From positions 1 to 6,523 of the forward strand of contig JAMCRS010000416.1 in NCBI GenBank assembly GCA_023380675.1: a stretch of 6,523 nucleotides of DNA. Reading direction: 5' to 3'. The notes below the pieces were generated by a model, which saw only the letters and a list, made by a program, of their open reading frames with translations, searched no databases and was not told the origin of the DNA. Shown here in pieces: positions 1-6,523 of the stretch (position 1 is its first letter; the number at the start of each line of letters is the position of its first letter). Made by a program: the position numbers and the translations under genes. This DNA comes from Chloroflexota bacterium. GTDB taxonomy: Bacteria > Chloroflexota > Anaerolineae > UBA4142.

Positions 1-720
1 CACGCCGGTGCGCTGTCTGCGATCGAAACGCAGCGAGCCGAAATGGCCCGTGTGGAAGAGAAATTGCACCGCTTCGGACTAACGGAGGCGGAGATTCAGA
101 AGCTTGAGAAGTCCGGGTCCAGTCATCGCGAGTTCTCTCAAAGCACTCTGCGCGCCCCCTTTAATGGAGTCGTGATCAAGTACAACGTTGGCGAAGGCCA
201 GACGGTGGACACCGCAGACGAACTGTTTACCATTGCCGACCTCTCTACGGTCTGGATTCAGGCCAATATCTACGAGAGGGACATAGCGGCTATTCGCAAA
301 GGGCTTAGCGTGCCCGTGACGCTCGGGGCGTATCCCGGGCGTACGTTCAACTGTCTCACGACCTATGTTGGCGACGTGCTCGATCCGAAAACGCGAACGG
401 CACGGGCGCGCTGTGAAGTGGCCAACCCGGAAGGGCTACTCAAGATCGACATGTTTGCGACGCTCTTGATTCCCTCACCCACCGGCCGGGACGCAGTCAT
501 GGCGCCCAAGACCGCGCTTCAAACCATCAATGACCGGTCCGTCATATTCGTGAAGATCGGTGAGACGGAATTCGTAAAACGCGATGTCGATACGGGAGCG
601 ATCGACGGAGACCGCGTAGAGATCAAGAGCGGCCTGAAACCCGGCGAACTGGTGGTCACCAATGGCAGCTTTCAACTGAAATCGATACTCTTGCGCGAGC
701 AGATCGGGGGCGAGGAGTAG
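1..720 (+). CDS. czcB: CzcB-type RND efflux periplasmic adaptor subunit (5' end outside window)
   Basis: This is the membrane-fusion (adaptor) subunit that links an inner-membrane RND pump to an outer-membrane channel in the periplasm. The frame is open from base 1, so the Met codon at 43 is internal and the true start, with the signal peptide, lies upstream. 239 residues are visible. Residues 1-40 are charged and helical, the end of the alpha-hairpin. A lipoyl half-motif follows (LRAPFNGVV from residue 50, then ELFTIADLSTVWIQA). Next comes the beta-barrel (YVGDVLDPKTRTARARCEV) and a membrane-proximal domain ending SGLKPGELVVTNGSFQLKS. These match CzcB-like adaptors well. One small oddity is KIDM at 442-453, where adaptors usually have KPGM. 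The stop is TAG, four bases before czcA. Metal specificity cannot be read from this part. Confidence 0.93.
   Translation, partial: HAGALSAIETQRAEMARVEEKLHRFGLTEAEIQKLEKSGSSHREFSQSTLRAPFNGVVIKYNVGEGQTVDTADELFTIADLSTVWIQANIYERDIAAIRKGLSVPVTLGAYPGRTFNCLTTYVGDVLDPKTRTARARCEVANPEGLLKIDMFATLLIPSPTGRDAVMAPKTALQTINDRSVIFVKIGETEFVKRDVDTGAIDGDRVEIKSGLKPGELVVTNGSFQLKSILLREQIGGEE
712..717 (+). promoter_or_regulatory. Ribosome binding site of czcA
   Basis: GAGGAG lies in the last codons of the adaptor gene, 7 bases before the ATG at 725. It supports that start and implies that czcA translation is coupled to that of czcB. Confidence 0.75.
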
Positions 721-724
721 CTAA

Positions 725-3700
725 ATGCACAGAATCGTCGAGTTCTCGCTGCAAAATCGTTTTCTGATCCTCGTGCTGGCGCTTCTGTTGATCGGCACCG
801 GCATCTACAACATGCAGCGCCTGCCTATTGACGCCGTGCCCGACATCACGCCCAACCAGGTTCTCATCATCACCCGCGCCCCGGGTCTCGGGCCAGTTGA
901 GGTGGAACGATTCATCACCTTTCCTGTAGAAACGGCGATGAGCGGACTACCCGGAATCCAGACGATCCGCTCCACGTCCCGATTCGGACTGTCGGTTGTG
1001 TATGTGTTCTTCAACGAGGACGTAGAGATCTATTTTGCACGCCGATTGGTGATGGAGCGGCTTCCTCAGGCGCGCGAGATGATTCCAGCCGGTTTTGGAA
1101 CTCCCGAAATGGGTCCGATCTCGACGGGTCTCGGCGAGATCTATCAGTTCGAAATCAAAGGCCAGGGCTATTCGTCCATGGAGCTGAGATCCATTCTCGA
1201 ATGGGATGTAGCTTTCAAACTACGGTCGGTCCCCGGGGTTGTGGAGGTCAATACCTACGGCGGCGAATTGAAAACATACGAGGTCCAGATCGATGCGAAC
1301 AAACTGGTCAGCTACAACCTCTCGGTCGAGCAGGTCATAGAGGCCCTTCAGCGGAACAATTCGGCTACCGGAGGGGCCTATATCGAGAGCAACCAGGAGC
1401 AGCAGGTCATCAGGGGTGAGGGCCTGGTGGAGAATCTGACCGACATCGAGAATATTGTGGTTGCCGCCACGCAAGAAGGCGTGCCTGTATTCGTCAAGAG
1501 TATCGGCGATGTCCGCTTTGCTCCGAAGGTTCGCCAGGGAGCCGTCACGCGCGATGGGCAGGGTGAGGTAGTGACGGGAGTCGTATTGATGCTGATCGGA
1601 GAAAACTCCCGGCTGGTTGCGGATCGCGTCAAACAGAGTCTCGAGAAGATCAGGCCGACTCTACCTCCAGGTGTGACGATCGACAGCTACTACGATCGCA
1701 CCGATTTGGTCCACAAGACCATCGGCACAGTCTCGCGGAATCTGATCGAGGGGGGAGTCCTCGTGGTCGCCGTGCTGCTCCTCTTGCTTGGAAATTTGCG
1801 AGGCGGCCTGATCGTCGCTTCGGCCATTCCTTTAGCCATGCTGGCTGCGTTCACAGGAATGGTGTACGCCGGCCTGTCAGGCAATCTGATGAGTCTTGGG
1901 GCGATAGATTTCGGCCTGATCGTCGACGGCTCCGTGGTGATGATTGAAAACATCGTGCGGCGACTGTCGGAGCGCACAGAACACAACCCCGTTCCCCCAC
2001 GCCACGTGATTTTGGAGGCCGGGCGCGAGGTTGCCCGACCGGTGTTCTTCGCTGTGTTGATTATCATGATCGTGTATCTGCCGATCCTGACGCTGCATGG
2101 GGTCGAGGGCAAGATGTTTCGTCCGATGGCCCTCACGGTGATCTTTGCGCTAGCCGCCTCGCTCGTGCTGTCCCTGACCTTGATGCCGGTACTCGCATCA
2201 TTTTCCTTCCGGCGCGGCGTTCGAGAGAGAGAAACCTGGCTGATCCGGAAGGCACACCAGGTCTATTTACCACTATTGCGGAAAGCCGCTGGCCGTCCGC
2301 TGGTGACCGTCGCGGTTGGCACTGCGGTCTTCGCAGTCAGTGTGCTTGCGGCTACTAGAATGGGTGCTGAGTTCATCCCGCGACTCGAAGAAGGCGCGCT
2401 CGCACTGCAAGCCTGGCGATTGCCGAGCGTTGCACTTTCCCAATCAGTCGAAAGCAGCACTCTCATCGAGAAGACGCTACGGAAGTTCCCGGAGGTAAAG
2501 ACCGTCGTGTCGCGAACCGGCCAAGCGGAGATCCCCACCGACCCGATGGGAGTGGAGGTCAGCGACATTTACGCCATTCTTAAGCCCCAGGAAGAGTGGA
2601 CAACTGCGAAGGACCGCGAGGGCCTGATCGAGGCGATGGACAGCGCGCTTGATAAGGCAGTCCCTGGGGTGATCTTCAGTTACTCTCAGCCGATCGAACT
2701 CCGCATGCAGGAGCTAATCGCCGGCGTCCGCTCCGATGTAGCCATCTCGCTATATGGCGACGACCTCAATGTTCTGAAGCAAAAGGCCGACGAGATCGTC
2801 CGGGTCGTATCACAGGTCCGTGGCGCAGCCGATGCGAAGGCAGAGCAGATCGCCGGGTTGCCTTTCCTCCGAATCCGTATCGATCGTGCCGCCATCGCGC
2901 GCTATGGAATCAATGCATCGCAGGTCCTGGACGTAGTCGAATCGATGGGCGGAAAAGAGGTGGGCCAGGTGCTCGAGGGCCAGCGCAGGTTTGCGTTGCA
3001 GGTCCGCTTCCAGCCGTCGGATCGAGCGGACGTCGAGCGTATCAGGAATATCAAGGTTGCGGACCCGCAAGGGCGGCTGATCCCTCTGAGCCAGCTAGCC
3101 TCGATCCAAGTTGAGCAAGGCCCAGCGCAGATCAGCCGGGAGCGCATCCAGCGCCGAATCGTGATGGAGACGAACGTTAGGGGGCGTGATCTCAGCTCCT
3201 TTGTGGCCGAAGCGCAGCAGGCGGTCAATCAAAAAGTGAAACTGCCGTCCGGCTACATGCTGGAGTGGGGCGGACAGTTCCAGAATTTACAGGACGCCTC
3301 GAGACGGCTCATGATCGTTGTGCCGCTGGCCTTGTTCTTGATCTTCGTGCTCCTCTACACGACCTTCAACTCTGCCCGGCTCGCCGCTCTCATATTCATC
3401 AACGTGCCGATGGCGGCGACAGGTGGGGTGCTTGCTCTTTTCCTGCGAGGCATGCCGTTCAGTATCTCGGCCGCCGTCGGCTTCATCGCGCTGTTTGGAG
3501 TCGCCGTGCTGAACGGAGTCGTCCTCGTGAGCTACATCAATCAGATGCGGCAGCAGGGCATGGCTCCGCACGAGGCGGCGGCGCACGGAGCCGAGATTCG
3601 CCTCAGACCCGTTCTGATGACGGCGTTAGTCGCCAGTTTGGGTTTCATTCCGATGGCGATCTCGCACGGCGCCGGCGCCGAGGTGCAGCGCCCTCTGGCG

Positions 3701-3805
3701 ACGGTCGTCATCGGAGGATTGGTCACTTCCACTCTCTTGACGCTGCTGGTACTGCCGACCATCTATCCGTGGTTCGCTCGTGAGACGCCGGAAGTGGAGA
3801 TATGA
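725..3805 (+). CDS. czcA: CzcA-type heavy-metal RND efflux pump (HME family), complete
   Basis: This is the inner-membrane, proton-driven pump of a CzcCBA-type tripartite system, exporting divalent metal ions from the periplasm (and possibly cytoplasm) through the outer membrane. The 1026 residues are near the family's usual length. TM1 is at about 13-31, followed by the first large periplasmic loop. TM2-TM6 lie at about 340-500, TM7 at about 525-545, then the second loop, and TM8-TM12 from about 862 to 1016. The TM4 signature reads AIDFGLIVDGSVVMIEN, with D395, D401 and E408. These correspond to D402, D408 and E415, the proton-relay residues known in Cupriavidus CzcA. This DFG..VDG..EN form marks divalent-metal pumps (Zn, Co, Cd, Ni) and argues against Cu/Ag CusA types. 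No frameshift or missing segment is seen. The TGA stop overlaps the ribosome-binding site of the next gene. The exact metal is not determinable here. Confidence 0.97.
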   Translation: MHRIVEFSLQNRFLILVLALLLIGTGIYNMQRLPIDAVPDITPNQVLIITRAPGLGPVEVERFITFPVETAMSGLPGIQTIRSTSRFGLSVVYVFFNEDVEIYFARRLVMERLPQAREMIPAGFGTPEMGPISTGLGEIYQFEIKGQGYSSMELRSILEWDVAFKLRSVPGVVEVNTYGGELKTYEVQIDANKLVSYNLSVEQVIEALQRNNSATGGAYIESNQEQQVIRGEGLVENLTDIENIVVAATQEGVPVFVKSIGDVRFAPKVRQGAVTRDGQGEVVTGVVLMLIGENSRLVADRVKQSLEKIRPTLPPGVTIDSYYDRTDLVHKTIGTVSRNLIEGGVLVVAVLLLLLGNLRGGLIVASAIPLAMLAAFTGMVYAGLSGNLMSLGAIDFGLIVDGSVVMIENIVRRLSERTEHNPVPPRHVILEAGREVARPVFFAVLIIMIVYLPILTLHGVEGKMFRPMALTVIFALAASLVLSLTLMPVLASFSFRRGVRERETWLIRKAHQVYLPLLRKAAGRPLVTVAVGTAVFAVSVLAATRMGAEFIPRLEEGALALQAWRLPSVALSQSVESSTLIEKTLRKFPEVKTVVSRTGQAEIPTDPMGVEVSDIYAILKPQEEWTTAKDREGLIEAMDSALDKAVPGVIFSYSQPIELRMQELIAGVRSDVAISLYGDDLNVLKQKADEIVRVVSQVRGAADAKAEQIAGLPFLRIRIDRAAIARYGINASQVLDVVESMGGKEVGQVLEGQRRFALQVRFQPSDRADVERIRNIKVADPQGRLIPLSQLASIQVEQGPAQISRERIQRRIVMETNVRGRDLSSFVAEAQQAVNQKVKLPSGYMLEWGGQFQNLQDASRRLMIVVPLALFLIFVLLYTTFNSARLAALIFINVPMAATGGVLALFLRGMPFSISAAVGFIALFGVAVLNGVVLVSYINQMRQQGMAPHEAAAHGAEIRLRPVLMTALVASLGFIPMAISHGAGAEVQRPLATVVIGGLVTSTLLTLLVLPTIYPWFARETPEVEI

Positions 3806-3811
3806 GGAGGT
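3805..3811 (+). promoter_or_regulatory. Strong ribosome binding site of the PII-like gene, overlapping the czcA stop
   Basis: AGGAGGT is a full-strength Shine-Dalgarno sequence. Its first base is the last base of the czcA TGA stop (3803-3805), and it lies 5 bases before the GTG at 3817. It decides the GTG start and suggests both coupling to czcA and high yield of the small protein. It is the best such site in the window. Confidence 0.85.
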
Positions 3812-3816
3812 AACTC

Positions 3817-4155
3817 GTGAAAGAGGTTAAAGCGATCATCCAGCCGTTCATGCTGAGTAAGGTAGTAGACGCGCTGCAAGCCGTCGAGGGCCTACCGGGC
3901 GTAACAGTCTCCGAGGTCAAAGGATTCGGTCACGGCAGAGCCAAAGACGCCGGAGAGACGGTTGTGGAGGGCGATGTCGAGTACGCGAAGAAAGCCAAGT
4001 TGGAGATTGTGGTGCCAGACCATCTTCTCGACGCTGTTCTTGACGTGGTGAAGAAGGAAGCGCATACCGGCCGCCCCGGCGACGGCCTCATCTTCGTGTC
4101 TACGGTCAACGATGTCATCAGAATCCGAACAGGACAACGGGAGACGTATCCGTAA
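3817..4155 (+). CDS. PII-like signalling protein (GlnB/GlnK superfamily, PII-NG type), metal-efflux associated
   Basis: This 112-residue protein has the full length and fold pattern of PII proteins: an opening MKEVKAIIQPF, TVSEVKGFG before the T-loop, KLEIVVPD, the B-loop TGRPGDG (84-90), and the C-loop VIRIRTGQ (100-107) with the nucleotide-contact arginines R102 and R104. The T-loop differs from GlnB. In an ungapped alignment the uridylylated Tyr51 position is Gly52 and the Gln39 used for 2-oxoglutarate binding is Gly40. In the B-loop, Lys90 is Leu91. The YRGAEY signature is absent; a lone Tyr56 lies nearby. Classical nitrogen control by uridylylation is therefore unlikely. A PII group found beside RND metal pumps ('PII-NG') has been described, and the position between czcA and czcD fits it. 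I infer that it senses a nucleotide or metal and tunes a neighbouring transporter. GTG start, TAA stop. Confidence 0.9.
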   Translation: MKEVKAIIQPFMLSKVVDALQAVEGLPGVTVSEVKGFGHGRAKDAGETVVEGDVEYAKKAKLEIVVPDHLLDAVLDVVKKEAHTGRPGDGLIFVSTVNDVIRIRTGQRETYP

Positions 4156-4164
4156 TACATCATG
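4153..4164 (+). other. PII-like/czcD junction: same frame, one TAA, no ribosome binding site
   Basis: The TAA stop of the PII-like gene is in the same frame as the czcD ATG at 4162, with only two codons between them. No Shine-Dalgarno sequence lies at a usable distance; the nearest purine run, GGGAG at 4139-4143, is 18 bases before the ATG. Translation of czcD probably depends on ribosomes that have just finished the PII-like gene. Confidence 0.6.
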
Positions 4165-5049
4165 TCGACTAGGCACTCAAGCGCGGGCAGGAATAGGCGG
4201 CAACTGGTGGTCGCCTTTGCTCTTACGACCACCTACATGGTCGCCGAGGTGATCGGCGGCTTCGTGACGCACAGCCTGGCACTGCTTGCGGACGCCGGCC
4301 ATATGCTCACGGACGCCGGAGCTTTGGCGCTGGCTCTGCTCGCCATTCGGTTCGCCGGAAAACCAGCCACCCCGAAACACACCTACGGGCTTTACCGTTC
4401 CGAGATTCTGGCCGCTCTACTCAACGCAGTCGTGCTGCTGCTGATCTCGTTCTACATCCTTTATGAGGCCTGGCGGCGCTTCCAGGCCCCTCCGGAAGTG
4501 CTGAGTTGGCCGATGCTGATCGTCGCAGTCACAGGCCTGATCGTAAATTTGGTCAGTATGCGGCTGCTCGCATCCGGCTCGACGGAGAGCCTCAACGTCA
4601 GGGGAGCGTACCTGGAGGTTCTCGGTGACGTGCTTGGATCACTGGGAGTCATCGCAGCCAGCGTGATCATGCTGTTCACGGGCTGGTATCTGGCCGATCC
4701 CATCGTGAGCGCGGGTATCGGGCTGTTCATCATTCCTCGAACTTGGAGCGTACTCAAAGAGGCGGTGAACATCCTCCTGGAAGGCGCGCCACCGAACCTC
4801 GACATGAGCGCGTTGGAAGGCGCTCTCAGGTCGGTCGTCGGCGTTGCGGACGTGCATCATGTTCACGTCTGGACTATCACGTCCGGAGTAGAAGCCATGA
4901 GCGGCCACGTCGTTTTGGCGAAAGGCGCTGATAGCGATCGGGTTTTAGCAGAGTTGCAGAAGCGGCTGGAGCAAGAGTTCAACATTGGCCACTCGACGCT
5001 GCAACTGGAGGGGAGAAGCGCGCCGGTTGAAGGGCCCACCACGATCTAG
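4162..5049 (+). CDS. czcD: CzcD-type cation diffusion facilitator (Zn/Cd/Co:H+ antiporter), complete
   Basis: This inner-membrane exchanger moves Zn2+, Cd2+ or Co2+ from cytoplasm to periplasm against protons. It has 295 residues with six predicted membrane helices between about 16 and 195 and a cytoplasmic metal-binding domain from about 205 (HHVHVWTITSG from 232). TM2 carries DAGHMLTD, with the metal-site pair H47/D51. TM5 carries AYLEVLGD, with E152/D156. Glu rather than His at the first TM5 position matches the AYLEVWSD form I recall in Cupriavidus CzcD, and so is a subfamily trait, not a defect. YGLYRSEILAALLNA (TM3) and PRTWSVLKEAVNILLEG are further CzcD marks. The N-terminus is basic and lacks the His-rich run of some relatives. 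The ATG at 4162 is chosen because the next Met lies inside TM1. The stop is TAG. Confidence 0.95.
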   Translation: MSTRHSSAGRNRRQLVVAFALTTTYMVAEVIGGFVTHSLALLADAGHMLTDAGALALALLAIRFAGKPATPKHTYGLYRSEILAALLNAVVLLLISFYILYEAWRRFQAPPEVLSWPMLIVAVTGLIVNLVSMRLLASGSTESLNVRGAYLEVLGDVLGSLGVIAASVIMLFTGWYLADPIVSAGIGLFIIPRTWSVLKEAVNILLEGAPPNLDMSALEGALRSVVGVADVHHVHVWTITSGVEAMSGHVVLAKGADSDRVLAELQKRLEQEFNIGHSTLQLEGRSAPVEGPTTI

Positions 5050-5062
5050 CCGGAGCCGAGCG

Positions 5063-5070
5063 AGGAAAGG
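5063..5070 (+). promoter_or_regulatory. Ribosome binding site of the P-type ATPase gene
   Basis: AGGAAAGG lies 5 bases before the ATG at 5076. It overlaps the in-frame GTG at 5070, so the ATG (two codons later) is the better start. Confidence 0.7.
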
Positions 5071-5558
5071 TGCTGATGAAAGCGAAAGACGTGGAATTCA
5101 AAATCCATGGGATGGATTGCGCGGAGGAGGTTTCCATTCTGAAGCGCGAGATTGGACCTCTGGTAGGCGGCGCTGAGCACCTCGCCTTTGACATCTTGAA
5201 TGCCAAAATGACGGTACTGCCTTCAGCAGCATCCGTGGAGCCGAGCAGGATCATCGAGGCTGTGAATCGTGTGGGCATGAGGGCTGAACCGTACGCCGAC
5301 GCTCAGCCCGGCGCAGCGGAAATGAGCTTTTGGCAGCGCCGCGGCCGGACCATCATGACCACAGCAAGCGGAGCGTTCTCCGCAGGCGGCTTCCTCACCC
5401 ACGCGACGGTGGCCGGGAGCTTCCTTACCGCACTGGGTTCGGAAGGTCTCGGTGTCGGACATGAGGTTCCACTGGTCTCTCGCGTACTCTACGCCGCGGG
5501 CGTGATAACGGGCGCTTGGTATGTTGCACCGCGTGGCTGGCTCGCGCTTCGCCGCCTT

Positions 5559-5576
5559 AAGCCGGAAGCGGCGACC
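5559..5576 (+). other. Junction of an apparent in-frame deletion removing helix M1 of the ATPase
   Basis: The protein reads RRLKP-EAATVSFLF across this point. In relatives as I recall them, a segment of about 20 residues, beginning DMNLLM and ending GEWF, stands between KP and EAATV. It forms the first core helix (M1). The reading frame is kept, so the loss would be a multiple of three, near 60 bases. This rests on memory of homologues, not on an alignment. Confidence 0.6.
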
Positions 5577-6506
5577 GTCAGTTTCCTTTTCGCGCTATCG
5601 CTGGCGCTCGAATCCTGGAGCATCGGCCGTGCCAAGCGGGCTGTCGAGGCACTGCTTGAGATCGCGCCCCCATTGGTCCGGGTTCTCCGCAACGGCACCG
5701 AGCAGGAGATTTCGCCCGTCGGTGCTGCTGTCGGGGAACAGTTTCTCGTCCGGCCGGGCGAACGAATCGCGCTCGACGGGGTCGTCGTTCGGGGCAACAG
5801 CGATGTTAATCAAGCGCCGATCACTGGTGAGAGCGTGCCGGTGCTCAAAGAGCCCGGTTCGCCCGTATTCGCTGGCACGGTCAACGGAAATGGCGTGCTG
5901 GAAGTCGAGATCACCAGGCTGGCCGGTGAAACTACGCTCGCGCAGATCATCCGCATGGTCGGCGAGGCGCAACGCCGGCGCGCGCCGTCAGAGCAATGGG
6001 TCGATCGATTCGCCCATTACTACACGCCTAGCGTCTTTGCCCTCGCCATTCTTGTGGCGACTGTTCCGCCGCTCGCATTCGGTGTACCAGTTGGTGAGTG
6101 GGTGTACAGGGCACTGGTGCTGCTGGTAATCGGCTGCCCCTGCGCTCTGGTCATCTCGACGCCGGTCAGCATCGTCGCAAGCCTCGCGGCCGCGGCGCGC
6201 CAAGGCGTTCTCGTCAAGGGCGGCGTCCACATGGAAACCCCTGCGCGGCTGAAGGCCATCGCTTTCGACAAGACGGGAACGCTCACACGGGGATCGCCAT
6301 CGGTCGTAGACGTGCTCCCGATGAACGAGCATACCGAGAGCGAACTGCTGGAGATTGCGGCAGCGATCGAATCTCACAGCGACCATCCTCTGGCGCAAGC
6401 CATCACTGCTCATGCCCGAACGCGCGGTATTAGCTTCCCCGAACCGCGCGATCTTCAGACTGTCCAGGGAAAGGGCGTTACAGCCAGTTTGGACGGGCGT
6501 TTGTAC

Positions 6507-6509
6507 TGA
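6507..6509 (+). other. In-frame TGA interrupting the ATPase gene
   Basis: The sequence reads DGRLY, then TGA, then YGDH. Relatives commonly have Trp after the Tyr, so a single G-to-A change (TGG to TGA) would explain it. czcA also ends in TGA, followed in frame by a second TGA six codons later, so UGA appears to be a normal stop codon here. Confidence 0.65.
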
Positions 6510-6523
6510 TACGGCGACCACCG

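Larger units (their letters stand above)
5076..6523 (+). pseudogene. zntA: Zn/Cd/Pb-type P1B ATPase (ZntA/CadA family), interrupted by an in-frame stop and lacking one membrane helix
   Basis: Intact relatives use ATP to pump Zn2+, Cd2+ or Pb2+ out of the cytoplasm. From ATG 5076 the frame runs 477 codons to TGA at 6507-6509. In order it holds an HMA-like N-terminal domain with GMDCAEE (residues 12-18, a single Cys), two membrane helices (about 91-116 and 133-153), the actuator-domain TGES (250-253), the M4 metal site CPC (354-356) in GCPCALVISTP as in Zn/Cd pumps, the phosphorylation motif DKTGT (Asp398), and the nucleotide-domain SDHPLA (435-440). The hinge GDGxND and the last helices are absent before the stop. 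The open frame resumes after the TGA with YGDH, resembling the conserved GxHR region, so the stop looks like a Trp-codon lesion. About 20 residues of helix M1 are also missing near residue 163. A sequencing or assembly error is the main alternative. The gene runs off the window. Confidence 0.72.

Noticed and set aside
43..720. ATG at 43 as the start of the adaptor gene
   Set aside because: The frame is open to base 1 with adaptor-like helical sequence before it, no ribosome-binding site precedes 43, and the signal peptide and first lipoyl half are missing. The gene starts upstream of the window.
1895..1951. CzcA being a Cu/Ag (CusA-type) pump
   Set aside because: The TM4 signature is DFGLIVDGSVVMIEN, the divalent-metal form, not the CusA form.
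3265..3783. 172-codon + strand frame inside czcA
   Set aside because: It overlaps the clear TM8-TM12 region of CzcA and gives a low-complexity Arg/Ala/Gly product.
4600..4635. Loss of a metal-site His in CzcD TM5
   Set aside because: Glu at this position (AYLEV) is what I recall in Cupriavidus CzcD itself, so it is normal for the subfamily.
5070..5075. GTG at 5070 as the ATPase start
   Set aside because: It overlaps the AGGAAAGG ribosome-binding site. The ATG at 5076 has proper spacing.
5050..5075. Terminator or promoter between czcD and the ATPase gene
   Set aside because: The 26 bases hold a ribosome-binding site but no stem-loop with a T run and no recognisable -35/-10 pair.
5521..6129. 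202-codon + strand frame inside the ATPase
   Set aside because: Rich in Arg and Ser with no recognisable motifs, and overlapping the well-supported actuator region in another frame. It is a shadow, not evidence of a frameshift.
6507..6509. UGA read as Trp (alternative code) or as selenocysteine
   Set aside because: czcA ends in TGA with another TGA shortly after in frame and a new gene beginning there, so UGA acts as stop. Trp is otherwise TGG. P-type ATPases are not known to use selenocysteine here, and only 14 bases after the codon are visible.
5988..6521. 177-codon open frame on the minus strand
   Set aside because: It lies wholly over the ATPase motifs CPC, DKTGT and HP on the other strand and encodes no recognisable family. 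Such frames are common opposite GC-rich genes.

Overview
The window is one tightly packed, entirely + strand cluster for heavy-metal efflux. It enters inside one gene and leaves inside another. GC is about 60% in the lines I counted by eye. Genes are separated by only 4 to 26 bases, so it reads as the middle of a single operon. The promoter and the first genes (an outer-membrane factor and any metal-responsive regulator) are not in the window. I cannot fix the organism. A CzcB-CzcA, PII-like, CzcD order with a GMDCAEE-type P-ATPase suggests to me an environmental Gram-negative such as Acidobacteriota, Planctomycetota or a deltaproteobacterial lineage, from memory of family resemblance only. 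An RND pump with a periplasmic adaptor does require an outer membrane.

Layout: 1-720 is the 3' part of a CzcB-type periplasmic adaptor. 725-3805 is a complete CzcA-type RND pump with the DFG..VDG..EN signature of divalent-metal pumps. 3817-4155 is a small PII-like protein with a degenerate T-loop, matching the known association of the 'PII-NG' group with metal-efflux genes. 4162-5049 is a complete CzcD-type cation diffusion facilitator. 5076-6523 is the N-terminal two thirds of a ZntA/CadA-type P1B ATPase gene. It appears broken twice: about 20 residues covering one transmembrane helix are missing, and an in-frame TGA stands where homologues usually have Trp, with conserved-looking sequence resuming after it. 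No gene-free stretch exceeds 26 bases. I saw no RNA gene, mobile element, CRISPR array or terminator.

How the genes work together (inference from family roles): CzcD, and the ATPase if it worked, would move Zn/Cd/Co-type cations from cytoplasm to periplasm. CzcCBA would then expel them across the outer membrane. The PII-like protein probably senses a nucleotide or metal state and adjusts one of the pumps. It sits behind the best ribosome-binding site in the window, which suggests it is made in quantity. With the ATPase damaged, the cytoplasm-to-periplasm step would rest on CzcD.
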